DNA of 64,000 nucleotides, from positions 602,831 to 666,830 of the forward strand of contig NW_019091433.1 in NCBI RefSeq assembly GCF_001949145.1, in the 5' to 3' direction. Position 1 is the stretch's first letter, and each line of letters opens with the position of its first letter. Positions 1-13,500 of this stretch are shown here, piece after piece. This DNA comes from Acanthaster planci. Lineage: Eukaryota > Echinodermata > Asteroidea > Valvatida > Acanthasteridae. The position numbers and the translations under genes are program-made. The notes under the pieces were generated by a model. The model was not told the origin of the DNA and made no database searches. It saw only the letters and a program-made list of their open reading frames with translations.

Positions 1-19
1 CCATAGACGAGTGAGTAGG

Positions 20-957
20 AAAGCAGCAGCAGGAAAGCACAAGCTAGCAGCACCAGGAGAGCACAAGCTAGCAGCACCAGGAGAGCACAAGCTAGCAGCA
101 CCAGGAAAGCACAAGCTAGCAGCACCAGGAGAGCACAAGCTAGTAGCACCAGGAAAGCACAAGCTACCAGCAGCAGGAAAGCACAAGCTAGCAGCAGCAG
201 GAAAGCACAAGCTACCAGCAGCAGGAAAGCACAAGCTAGCAGCAGCAGGAAAGCACAAGCTACCAGCAGCAGGAAAGCACAAGCTACCAGCAGCAGGAAA
301 GCACAAGCTACCAGCAGCAGGAAAGCACAAGCTACCAGCAGCAGGAAAGCACAAGCTAGCAGCAGCAGGAAAGCACAAGCTAGCAGCACCAGGAAAGCAC
401 AAGCTAGCAGCAACAGGAAAGCACAAGCTATCAGCAGCAGGAAAGCACAANNNNNNNNNNNNNNNNNNNNNNNNNNNNNNNNNNNNNNNNNNNNNNNNNN
501 NNNNNNNNNNNNNNNNNNNNNNNNNNNNNNNNNNNNNNNNNNNNNNNNNNNNNNNNNNNNNNNNNNNNNNNNNNNNNNNNNNNNNNNNNNNNNNNNNNNN
601 NNNNNNNNNNNNNNNNNNNNNNNNNNNNNNNNNNNNNNNNNNNNNNNNNCAGCAGCAGGAAAGCACAAGCTAGCAGCAGCAGGAAAACACAAGCTTGCAG
701 CAGCAGGAAAGCACAAGCTAGCACCAATAGGAAAGCAAAAGCTAGCAGCAGTAGGAAAGCACAAGCTAGCAGCAGCAGGGAAGCACAAGCTAGCAGCAGT
801 AGGAAAACACAAGCTTGCAGCAGCAGGAAAGCACAAGCTAGCACCAATAGGAAAGCAAAAGCTAGCAGCAGCAGGGAAGCACAAGCTAGCAGCACCAGGA
901 AAGCACAAGCTAGCAGCACCAGGAGAGCACAAGCTAGCAGCAGCAGGAAAGCTCAAA
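20..957. repeat. 24-bp minisatellite array
   Basis: Tandem array of a 24-bp unit with core GGAAAGCACAAGCT followed by an AGCAGCAGC-like spacer. About 30 copies are visible and a 199-base N gap (451-649) sits inside the array. Variants alternate (AGC/ACC in the spacer, GAAAGC/GAGAGC in the core). In the right part a five-unit block recurs at exactly 120 bp: the variant GGAAAACACAAGCTTG starts at 682 and again at 802. Because 24 is a multiple of three, both strands stay open for long stretches (period-8 KHKLAAAG on plus, hydrophobic LLLLACAF on minus). This is a by-product of the repeat and not evidence of a gene. Confidence 0.95.
451..649. other. assembly gap (N)
   Basis: 199 undefined bases inside the minisatellite. 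The true array length is unknown, and assemblers commonly fail in such arrays. Confidence 0.99.
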
Positions 958-3900
958 CCACACGGTTTCCTTCTTGCGTTCATGATATTCCTCATTATTC
1001 ACAAGTAAAAAATTTCAGGGAAAACCTGGCAAAACTGAAATGATCCCCTCTAATTTCAACTTCATTTCCAACTTTCTGACTTTGTTACTTTGGAGGTACA
1101 TGAGAAAGACGGGCAAAAATTTGGTAGAAAATGGATTTTTATCACGTGCAATTTAGCAATATTGAGGGACTTCGAGTGTTAAAATACTGATTGGTATGGA
1201 AACGAGGGGTAAACAACTACATGTATACCTGAGCTTGATTTTGATATATTACTTTAAGGGTCCACCTGTCCGAGTCAAGAGCCATTTTATTGGCTTCTGG
1301 CTGTTGTGGAATTCAGTACGCATGCGCACAAACAAAGTGAGGGGCATGAACATACATGTATGTGAGAAGGAGATTCTGAGGTCATGTTAACCACCCCCCC
1401 ACAACATCAGCCACACAAGCACACACATGAACAGGAAATAAAGGGCATGTCTGCACTCTTCATCAAGATCGATGAATCAGAGAGCGAGAATAATATAATC
1501 TAGTACCCAGTCTCTTTACTTGTAGCATGCACTTTTTAAAAGTTCATCATCTCAGTGACAAGCCCCTTTTTACATGTACATGGACAGGTTCTGTTTATTT
1601 CCCTTTCAATGCCCCAAATCAAATAACAAAACTTCAGGGAACTATGTCTGAAGTTGCCATTCCCAAAAGAATCTGCTGAATAAGAATCTCATCTTTATGC
1701 AGGTGCAAAGAACACACATTGAACTAACCTGCAGGGTGAAAACCGAACATCATTAAGGCTTCACATGCATAATGAAGTCGTTCAGAATAATCAAATTAAT
1801 TCCACCAGAATTGAGTTTCATGAGTCCTGTGCAGAGACTGTTGTCATGAGAATAACACCATGACACATCTTACCAGTACATGGTACAATCACGTGACATG
1901 ATCTTTGCTCACTCTAAAATCTACCTTCATGTACAATGTAAGTAAGGCAAGTGGTCCAAGTGCATCTAGAGAATGCAGTCCCTGCTTGTGCATGTACAGT
2001 TTAATGTGGTGTGTCAAATGACATATAGAGTACCGAAGTGTGACGTCACTGTGAACCAGATAGTGCAGTGCAAACGAATAGAGTACGCGCGTGTGTTGGT
2101 TCACGCGCTGGTTCTCGCGCTAATGCCTTTTACACACTAATTGTGTGTGTGACGTAGTCACTCCGGTATTCTATTGTGGCAAAGTCTACTCTGAACAAAT
2201 CCTCTGAATTTCTACTAATTTCAGGAAAGCAGAGAGTTTCACAACTAATGTTTTCCAACCTGCCCAGAGAAACTCAATACAGCGAGTACGGTATTTAATG
2301 AGAGCAGCCTCGTCAACTCTCAGCAGAAGGGAAAGTAAAACATGAGGCAGTTTTGACCAAGGTTTAATCATGTTTCTTTGACCAAGCTCAAACACAAATA
2401 TCAAAAGTATCTGTGAAATCATTCAATGAGTGCATAGACATGACCCTTCCTTCTACCGGTATACTGTGAACCTCTTCAAGTCAATTTTGATCATGCGATC
2501 ATGCTGAAGTTCGAAAGAAAATCTAGAAATTGTACCTTCTGAAAAAAGTTCTCATTCTCATAACATAGCATATTTTGTGAACTACAGCAAAACACACTTT
2601 CCCAATTAATGTAATAATGATAAAAAAAACCTTTCTTACACCATCTTAAAAGGAGATTTCAAGAGACTGCTCCAGTCAAATTTCAACCCAATAACAGCAT
2701 CCAATGAGTTGTGTTGCACCTGAGAATGTAACACAAGATACATTTATATAGCAGTTCCAGACCAAATCACCAACAATCTTGGTCACATTCTGCACCTTTT
2801 CGGTACCGGGGTAACTCTTACACAGACCTGTGTCTCGTTTCATTTTATCCAGGGATGGCATGCATGTGGACCTTCATGAATTTGCTGGACCATTACAAAC
2901 ACGCATGCACCTTGTCTACTGGGAACTTCTAAATGCCTGAAATCCTGGAAATCGGGTCTTCTAGTCCATGGACCTACAGTACATGTACTTGAAAAATTGT
3001 CTCCAAAAGGGTTCACTTCACACCCACACTCCCGCACCGTAGTTGTGGGGACACACACTGTACACTCGACATTTCACAAATTTTGTGGGGACCGAAAACA
3101 TTGTGGGGAATCAGAAACGTCCCCACAACTCGGTTCAAATTTCCCTAACATAAGAACTTGTCCCCTTAACGCGGTGAATGCCTACCCAAGAAAACCCACC
3201 CACACACACATGGCGCTTGACCAAGGTCCAACTGAGACAGAGTAACCAATGTGGCACACATGTGCTCGTAGCCATGGCAACAGAAGGTTGGTTTCTGCGA
3301 ATCTGAAGGCTCAGACATGGAGCCAAATCCTCTGGGCGTGAAGTGCACGTAGTCATGTTGGGCACTTAGGGCCTTGTGCAAGTGGTAAACTCTCAAGAAA
3401 AGCATACTAAATGTAGTTTAAACATAGTGGTGTCCCGCAATGTTGTGGATGGGCCCAGGACAGAGGTAAAACACTCATTGCAGTAAAACTGAATATATGT
3501 ACTTGTGCCCTCTGTATCACTCATTAAGCTTTAAAATGTTAAACTTAAACAGTAGTCTTGATGTTTTAATTCAAAAAGACCTTTGTTTTCTCATAAGCAA
3601 CTGTTTCAATCCAGGTATCTTTCTCAAAAACATCTGCATCAATCCCACGAGAATCCTGAAGGAAAATACAACCACCAAAATGTCAGGTCCTCAGATCTGA
3701 GATCTGTGTATTTCAGGTTAATTTTGTCAGCAAGCAGTTTGCAGTCGTTTTGTATCATTTACATTTTAGAAATTCTAAATCCTCACAAAATCCAACGTGT
3801 GGTTTGGAACATTTTGAACGATGTACACGGCACTTGATGTCACAAACAGACTGCAACTGGCAGACTGCAACTGGCTGACTGCACTGTGTTAGATTCAGGA

Positions 3901-4436
3901 AGGATTTCTACATAATCTTCACCCCGTGCTGAAAGACCTTTTAAAACTGTTCGAGAGGAAACTTCGATTCATTTGAATTTCTTTCCGTGCCAGGCTCAAT
4001 GACAACATCTCTTTTTCTTTCCAGAGGCTTCCAAGTTAAAGGAAAAAAGGAAGAAAATATCAGTGCCCTTCAGTCATTAAGCATTTCAAGTAAATTCCTA
4101 AACACATCTTTGTCTCACAGGGGACGTGCTTATGTGCATGTCAAATGACCGCATCTACTTAACCACTTGTCCTTTGGGACGCTGTAACGCTGTGGAGTCT
4201 GCAGGGGTTTCTCAAAACTCAGCTTTGGCTTTGCTATTTGTATTCATGAATTCTGTCAGGTGATTTGAGACCCTTGGGATCCTTGTGGCTCTGTTTACTG
4301 CCACTGATATCAGATTGTCTTGACGTGAGGACAAAGGTTGAAGTACATGTACATGGATTTCCATTTGATTCTAACAGTTGTTAGTGCAGCAAAATGCGGA
4401 CATGAAGCCGTGTTTAGGGAAACCCCCTTAATTTAC
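958..4436. other. no coding exon seen (downstream PPP1R37 intron)
   Basis: By position this is intron of the minus-strand PPP1R37-like gene, between its exon at 4437-4537 and exons beyond the left edge. I looked for the next leucine-rich-repeat exon on the minus strand and found none. A short inverted repeat around GTTGTGGGGAC lies at about 3047-3127. The rest is AT-rich sequence with scattered ACATGTAC motifs. Confidence 0.6.
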
Positions 4437-4537
4437 CTCATCATCCAAGCTGGCTGCCTCCATATCCACCGTGTTGAACTGGACACGCTTGAAGACTTCC
4501 TCTAATGTCTCCACCACGCGGATGTCCACTTTCTCCC
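4437..4537 (-). CDS. PPP1R37: PPP1R37-like internal exon (start of leucine-rich repeats)
   Basis: 101 bases with acceptor cctcag and donor GAG|gtaaat on the minus strand. It begins in phase 1 (two bases completing a Gly codon) and then encodes 33 residues starting GEKVDIRVVETLEEVFKRV. It aligns with human LKGEKLDYKTCEALEEVFKRLQFKVVDLE. It is separated from exon 2 by more than 26 kb, which includes the unlocated small exon. Confidence 0.85.
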
Positions 4538-7500
4538 CTGAGGACAAGGAAGTGTCATTGATGAGGCATCAATTAACTGACTGCAATATTTAATGCTCAT
4601 TTGTTGACGACACTGCTCAGCATTAATGATGAACAGCACAGTGGTGTTATTAATATTCTATTCTAAGAGATCTGATGGCATCTAAAATATGGAAGAAATT
4701 GATACTGGTGGCAGCCTTGTGAAAACGTGTTGTTGATATTGAGCAATGAGATTAACATTCTATTTATCTGCCCCCTTGCATTTACATGTACGGTACCGGT
4801 AGTTTTACTTTGCATTACTATAGTTACTGTTAAGATTTCTCTGAATAGTGGCTATACGTACATACGCATGTACGTTGTACATGCATTACATGTAAAACAA
4901 GTTTACTTGTTTATAACTTAATTTCTGAAGTATTAAGTATTTATAAACCAGTGCATGTGATGACATGAATTTCATTTCAAAGACCAATAAATGTTTTGAA
5001 TTGAGCTGAATTATGTTTACAGTCTTTCATTAGTATTAAAATCAGAAAGCCAAGAAGAAACATTATGCATCAACACATGGGGAATAAATTTATATACAAT
5101 TTGTTCAGTTCATACCAAAATTTCAGTTCTCGAAATATTTTTAAAAAGCATTAATTTCCAATTTTTTGTAAAAACCTATACATATTGGCATAACCTAAAA
5201 TCATGAAAAAATAAAACAAACAACAAAACAAACAACTGAATTTAACACACAAGGAAAGAATTCCAATCCTTTACAAACACACTTATGAAACCTGTCCAAA
5301 ACACCTTGCTCAAGGACCATGAGTAAATGATTATAATGTACACAAACACCAAAAAAAACATGTAACATTTTACCAGGACAAAGTTTGCATCTAATCTGTC
5401 CAATCATTTCCTATCTTCATCGCTGTCATATGACATATATTAGAGTCATCAATCAGTGCTACATGTACCTGGTATAAGCAGTTCCAGTTATTTAAGGGCT
5501 CATGAATGTAATACATTTAAATAAACAGTTGCCAATCCCCCAACAGGTACCAGTAATGGACTGAGTACGTGCTTATAGACCTGCATCTTTGTGTCCTGTG
5601 TGGCATAGCTTTCTGTATTTTAATTTTGGCTACTGTTTTTGAGGTATTTTGGATTTTTATGTCAATGAGACGCTGCACGTTCATGAGCAGAAGTTCTATC
5701 ACAATGAAGAAACTTAGTATTGCTCTATTCTGGCAATAAACACGGTCAGAATTGTGGATACCTTGCTGTCGTATGTTTTGCTTACTTCAGGCATTTCAAT
5801 AAACAATAGTAGGCAAGTGAGCAAAGTTACATGTATCTGTTTCTCAATGAGCAAATTCTGGGTTCACAATTTGGACAGAAAATCCCAAAATGAACAGTAC
5901 ATGTACCTTCCTGAAATGGCATCGTAGCAATGTTTAGCACCGTCCCTTGTCAGGAAAAACGTAGACAATTTTAATGAGATTAACCAAAAAGAGTAGAAAA
6001 TTGGACAAAATACAGTACCGGTACACTGCAACTGAAAGTAAACCTCAGAATGGGATGATTCTCTTCTGAGGTAATTCATATTCATTTCGCAAAATGTGAA
6101 AAACTTTACCCCAAGTGAGACAAAATTTTCAAAGATTTTCCCACAAGTGGGAAAAGATTTTCAAACATTTTTCTATTAAGACTTTCACAGATTTTAAATC
6201 ATCCTACTGAACAGTTTTGCCAATGGCTTAGCTTAAAAAAATTGAATAGAAATGGCCTGCTGACATTAAGTCTAGTATTTTTATCTATTATCTTCATTTG
6301 GCTGCTCCAGGATGTGGATGCGAGGAAGTCGTTCCTTCATTAAACATTTACACTGCCTACTGGGAGTTTATAGGAAGTGACTGGAAACATGCTAGCCAAA
6401 TTTGTAACAGACAGAAAAACATCACACGGATGTGTGATCTCCTGTATTGGTAGAATAGGAGATTTAGCCATTGTTTGAAATCTGCTCAAACCCTCAGTGC
6501 AAACAATGGCACCTGCTATATGTTACCTCCACCAGATTTATCAACCATGGCCGTGGATTCCCAGAAATAGCTACAAAGTTATTTAGACTCCCACAAGAAC
6601 CATCCATTAAAAAAGTCTGATCGGATCCATTTCTTATTGATAGTTTTAATAAACAGGTGATTCTTTATCCTTATTAGTCCTTTTGAACTACATGTACCGA
6701 ATAATGAATTAATGCAATATTTCGGTACCTTTTGTGCATACATGTAATTTTCATGTCTTACTACGGTACATCACTGAATTGATGTCTTTTTTTTTTACTG
6801 TAACATACCGTCATAAAAACCAAACCACACAAAACAAATGTACATGTACAAAAAGTCACCATGTAAATGACATGTTGGGTGTGTAACAGGAGGTCGACAC
6901 AAAGACAAGTCTGGTAACCACGCTGGTCATGACAAACCAGACTGAGTGTATACATGTCCAATATGTACAATGTCCCTATGCACATAAACACAGTAAATGA
7001 TACATACTGGTTACACATACATGTAGAAGGTGTGTAAATTAGGACTATGGGTAAGCACATGAGTGCATTAAAAAACGTTCATTACTCAACTAGGCATGAA
7101 AGACAATTCATAAAAACTATCATTGTAGTTTTATTTTGATGGAAAACAAACATGTAGCAGCTAGCTTATGAAACCCACTATACTGTACTTTTTTTCCATT
7201 TTAACTAGCTTGAGGAAGAGTTAAACATAACATACCAGTACATACAGTGCAGCGGTACTTGCTCTGTACGTTGTGGGAACTACACAATCCAAATTAGAGC
7301 TGTGCTAAATATTTGATCAATTATCAAATATTTGAATATTATTTTCCGAATTTGAATATGCAAATACAAAATTCATGACAAGGAAAGGAATATTTAATTT
7401 TGTTTTAAATGAGAAAAAATGTGCTATGGAGGCTTGTTTCAAGCAGATTCAAGTGAAAAGCGACATAAATCTTACAATGATTCAAAAAGTAAATTGATCA

Positions 7501-10500
7501 TTGAAAAATGTAAAGAAATAGAAATTTTCAACAAGGCACTTGAGAATTACTGTTTGTCTCTTCAATCTTCCCATATCATGGCTGGAGATACTCCTAGATG
7601 TGAGAAGCGATGACAGTGATTACAAAATACAATTGTGTGCGTTATTGCAAATGATTTTGTGTCTGGTTTGTTCATCAACAATCTACATGTACCAGTCGGT
7701 AAGACCAACTATTCAGATATTCGATCGAACTGAAGGTCGAATATTTGAATAGTGAATTATTCAAATTGACTCAGCCCTAATCCAAATTAGTATAAAACAG
7801 CAAATTTAGTAAGGCAAATCATTCCCAGACTAAAGCTCAATGACAACGGGTGATATCATGAATGACACATCAGGAAGTTTTGTGGTATAGGATATGTCAC
7901 ACTGAAAGTTGTGATCACGTTCCTACGTGTACTTACGTGTAGGCCTACATGTACATTTACCAAAAAGGGAACCTGGACTAAACTTAGTGTCTCACAGACA
8001 CTGCCACGTATTTAAATTTTTGATGGCGCATGCAGCATCAAAACCTTTTATCTTTGAAAATTCTACAGGAAATGATGAAAACCCCCCCAAAATGAATTTA
8101 TCCTCAGTGTCACAGCCCTTATGGATTCCAATCACAAGTGTCCAACTGCAGAATTCTCACAGTAATCATCATCAAGGCAAACAGTGTCCTATATATGGGC
8201 TACATGTGCCAGGACTCTGTTGGTGCATATGCTTTAAAGGATTCTGTGCACAGCTAGCTGTGCCCTCGCTTGGTGGAAACCACAAGGGTTCCGGGCGGCA
8301 GGACCGCCACTTACAGAGCTGCCAACACTGACTAAGAACTGGGCATCAGGATTCAGTATGAAAAAACAGGTGCCGGCATGAAGCTGAGGAGCTGAATGCC
8401 CGCTTTTGATAGCCACATGTTCTACCTCTACAGTGTGCACAAAACATGATTACTGGTTGCCAATACCATAAATGAACTAACAAAAGGTTTTCATTGTCTT
8501 ACTGTACTGTACATTAAAAGAGTTCCGGGGGGGGGGAACCCCTTTGAAATTTCTCCCTCGTCACTGTAGTGCATTTTCCCCATGCACTGAGCCTTCAGGA
8601 GTTTCTTTCAGGTACATGCACTCTTGTAGGCACTTTGCCACATGGCAGCAAATAATGGATAGATTTTCGATCAATACGTTCAATGCACGGGGCTGACAAA
8701 AATGTCAAATAACCACTACAACAAAACCACATGCTTGGATTGAGCTAAAACTCCACTGCTGTACCAAAGAGTGTCTTTCCATGCAAACAATGTTTCAGAG
8801 ATGATTAGGTACGGGACAGTCAATTTTTCGGGGGGGGTGGCCGTGGGATTGGTTTGGAAAAGGGTTAAGACAGGACAGAGACAGGTCCAAAATTCATTTC
8901 TACATTTTCTGATGAAGAGGAATCCTTTATGGGATATATAAACAGCTGAGAACAAAAGAAAAAGCAGGGTGAAATGAAGCTATCTCTCTCTCTCTCTTTC
9001 TTTCTAAAAAAGGGGGAAAATGGGAGGGAAAAAGCCCCCGGGGCACCCTCTCTCCAGCAATCCTTATTTTTAGGATCTTCAACAGTTTCTTTCACTTAGT
9101 TTTGTAACTACTTTAACCCTCAATGAGCCACGTTATTTTGAGAGCGAGAAGGGAAGGGGGAGATTCTAGGAATACAAAAAAATTGTTTGAGGTGTGAACT
9201 CTGCTTCCCCTAAGCTCTCTTGGGATTAATACAAGGTGTGAATTGAGTATCAACTACATGTACCTTTGAGGGAGGGGGAGGGGATTTTTATTTCAAACAA
9301 CTGAAGGATTGTGCTGCCATATTTTGGAAGAGGTTGCTAGGAAATGTGAAACTCTGGTCAATTTTTGGAAGGTGAAGATGTACACTGTACGTGCTACACA
9401 GTAGCAGGGTCCTAAGAATTGCATTAGATCTGCGACTGAGTTAGAACTTCTGTAGACCCTTCAGTGGCCCATGCTTAGGCACATGTACATTCGATTATGT
9501 CATGTATTTCATTGAAAACAAGGGCTGTTGCTGGAAGTGCACTGGTACACATTTATCAATGTCTATTGTATGCTATTCCCTGTTCATCTTTTTAAACCCT
9601 CAAAGAGCCCGGTTTCTGGAATTCTTCCCTTCCCCCGCCCTCGAACTCAGCTGTCCCATGCCCAACTTTGTAAGACTTAACACGCATCTAAAGAGACTCA
9701 TGGCTAGCACAAACGTAAAATTTCAACCAGGACCGGCATATGGTTTTGTTGTTACCGACACAAGTTCAAGGCCATGCACATGTGCATGCACTGAGCATGC
9801 AGTTGAAAAAATACACATTCTTGGCTGACCTCTCTTGCAAAAATGGGCACTGCACAAGAACGATATTCCACTTTCCATGAAATTGGTGTCAAAATGACTG
9901 CAGGGTATTATTTAACAGCTCCTGAAGGCTTAGCATGTAAAACAATGCACTGTGACGCTGTCAGGGAAAAAACATGGAGGAAAGGGGACGGATTCTGCAC
10001 CCCTCCCTGGCTCTTTCTGCGTAAAGATATCTCTTTTGGCACTAGGCTTGCAAGTGGTCCTAACAGCACCCTCAAGGGTGCTGTAGAGGGCCCTCTACAG
10101 TTACTGCATGGGCCAAATACACTGGTATGGCACCTCCATAACTAATACATCCCGCAATATACAGGCACATGCTTCAGCCTCAACACACCAGTACCGGTTC
10201 ATGCAACCAGCAGAAGCATACTTTCAAATCTTTTTTAAAAATTCTTTCATACAGGTACACGTCAGAAACAATTTAATTTAAGAATTTGGACCTTAAAATA
10301 AATAAATGGAATTTACATACTGAATGTATTTTTATTCTGAAATATACATTTCAAAATATGCAAATGGAGAGATCTGGGTTAAGCAACATACATGTACAGT
10401 ATAAGCAACTGCGACACGACCCAGTTTGCCAAGGAAACTGATAGGATCTTTATTCTTTCAGGGGATATCTTGAGTCTGTTTGGCTACTAAAATACAGCCT

Positions 10501-13500
10501 TCTCACATTTCACCCATGTGTTTTTTCTACCTACAGTATTAATGAACATGCAACAATTCTCAGTAAAGGATATCACCTCCGTGCAAACAAGACGAATTTT
10601 GTTAGGCATTAATTTGCACATGTTAGTAAGATCTGCCTGCAGAGAAGGGGGTCAGATTAACGAGATAGAACTGCTCCAGTTCACATAGATACATGTATTT
10701 AGGTTTTACAAGCACGTACGTTGGCTATGACCTATATATGGGCATTATGTATGCCACATGTACACATACAATGCAAATACATCACCTCGATTAATGTTAC
10801 TGAACATGTTTCGGTGCATGTAAATACATGTACTTAGAGTGAGATGAAAAATGTGTACATGACTGAACATGGAGGCTACAATACATGTAACATTTGAATT
10901 TCTTCCAATTAATCTTTTCTTTTTACTTCTTTTAAATGTGTGAAAACTACTGGGCATCCCTTATAGTTAACCCTACCGCAAAGTGATTTTTCTTTTTTCA
11001 AATGTGTCAAACTTTTAAGGCTTTACGTATCAATTGAGGGAGTAGATGTGACGTCATTTGAGGAAAACTTTATTCCCTAATCAAACTATGACCTGAAAAT
11101 ATTTATGAGACAATTAAGCAACAAATTGCACACAAAATGGTATACTTAGAAAAGACAAATTCGGACATATTTTTGAGCTGATATAGATCTAGCTTAACAT
11201 TCTAAAATTTCATCAACATTTGCAAGAGCAGAAATATCAAAAAGGCACCAAAATGCCCCCTAAACAAAAAGGCAAATTGAAATTAAAAAATGAAGTTAAA
11301 ATTGGACACAAATGGTGCATTCATGAGGAATGCATAATACACAATTACAGCGTGTGGACCATTTAAGCAGTGTACCATTACTGGCACATGTACGTACATA
11401 TCCCTATCTGCCAAGACCTCAATGCTGAGTATAGTCCGTATACGAGACACGTATTCAAATTACTTTACTTCAGCTACTGGGATTCCACATGGGAAATGGA
11501 TGAAAACTCTGACTGGCTAGCGGCACCCATTTAATTCACGAGTTATTTCCTACTGTACAGTAAAGCGATTTGGGTGCCATCACATGTAAATCCACATACA
11601 TGATACTCAAAAGGGAAAGCTCTATCATATTTGCACTGATCCCGCAGGGTGGATTGAATGGGGATCAATGTGAGAAGGATTGGGGTCTGAATCCAGATCT
11701 ATGTAATCCCCCTACTTCATCCCCCTTAAAGGGGAAGGAGCATGTCCCAATCTGATCCTGCGATGTCTGAGTGTAAACTGCAATTGTTTGATTAGCTATA
11801 CCCCGCAATTTGATATAACCACATCCAGTGGGCTCAGGACAGCGGAACTTTGAAGTCCAAAACACGACAAATTTGTTTGCACTCACTCACTCAGCATGAG
11901 TCGAAGGCATATAAAGCAACCATTCACTGAAGAACATGTATGCTGTGCTGGTCCCCAAGCCGTCCAATGCTAGATACATGTATATATTCATGACTGGTAC
12001 TTCATCCATGATAGATGGAATCATGCCAGTTATTCTAGTTCAATGCTATTTTGGCAATTCGATCTAATACACCGTGTAGATAACTTTTAAGTCACCTTAC
12101 ATATGTGCTTTTGTTCAGTTTTATAGTTGGGTCTGTGTTTCTTTTGAAATTTACGTTTGTTTTCAGTCTAAATAATGCAAAATGTGCTCTCAAAAGGTCA
12201 TCTTGGCCAGTGTTTGAAGTCATGCTATCCAATAAGGGTAGAGTGATAGCAAAGCATTACACAGATGGGCAAGTAAAGTACAACAAAGGATTTGTGGATA
12301 ATCGGCTTGAAACCGCCTAGAAATTAAAACAAAAATGGATGCCAACAATCCATTTTTATGTGCTGTAATGAGGGCGGCAGAGTTTCAAGGAAAATGCTGG
12401 CAAAGCCAGCTAGAGGGGGGGGGGGTTTGCATTGATTGTGTACCGTGCAAAATAATTGAGCCATAGTCCGTACTCAGTCGTACTCAGTCGCAAAGAGTCG
12501 ACTGACCATCAGCCTTAAAAGGTCAATTGAAGCAGGATCCAGTGTAAATGCAATGCAGTGGTTCCTTCCCTGTGGTTTTATTACCCTCGAAAAATTGTGT
12601 TTGCAGGATTCAATGTGACCTGCAGTCCCCTTGAATCTGCCTTAAGACTTGTTTGCCGACCAGAATTAGAAGCCATTACTGCTCAAGCGTAAGTTTTTGC
12701 GTTCACTTTATAGCAGGCAAAAATTGACCGCGAGTACAGTCATAGCTCATACTCAGTCATAAAAGGTTGACTGACCATCAGTTGTAAAAGGTAAACTGAA
12801 GCAAGATCCAGTGGTTTTAATGCCCTTGAAAAATTATGTTTGCAGGGCTCAATAAGAACTGCAGTGCTCTTGAATCATTGGAAGCCATTTTTTTTTCCAG
12901 GAACCAAACCCCCTTTCTCCCTGCAACACACCCATGGTAACAAATTTAATAAAAGAAATCTACAAATGACTTTTACCTTTGAGACTGAAACATTCCATTC
13001 TTTTTGTGAAGTCTTTGATATTCTGTGGGTAAATAAAAGACAAAAAAAATTCATCACTGACACGTTTTGAGAAATACCGGTACATCGTCGGGAAACACAG
13101 ATATTAAAAATTTGGGTTTAGGAATGGTATGGGGAGAAGTGGCTAAGACTTACATCCAATTGCTGGGACCTGATTTCGATACAATGGTTGAAATTAGCAG
13201 TTCGAAACATTTTATGTGAAGCCCACAGCTTTATTCTCCTGCGGATAGTTTTTTTCCACTTAGCTGTTTCTTTAGACTGTTATACTGCATGTTTTACTGA
13301 TGATTGTGATAATCTGCATTTCAACCATCACTTTGCTTAGCAGATGGTAATATGCATAAATTTGTTTTCACAGGCCTTATGCATGATGCATTCCTGTACT
13401 GGAAACACATGGGAAATCTGGAAAGGCATAGTGGGAAAGCCACTTCCCGAATTAATTGTACAGAGTTGAATGAGAAATCACGTGCTGGTCTAGGCTTTAG

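Noticed and set aside
11-919. Long repetitive open frames in the minisatellite on both strands
   Set aside because: A 24-bp unit without stops gives open frames automatically; there are no gene signals around it.
20-957. Repeat array considered as a CRISPR
   Set aside because: The units are contiguous with no unique spacers, and the sequence is an animal genome.
7927-8331. 134-codon plus-strand open frame
   Set aside because: No family resemblance; sits among repeats inside an intron.
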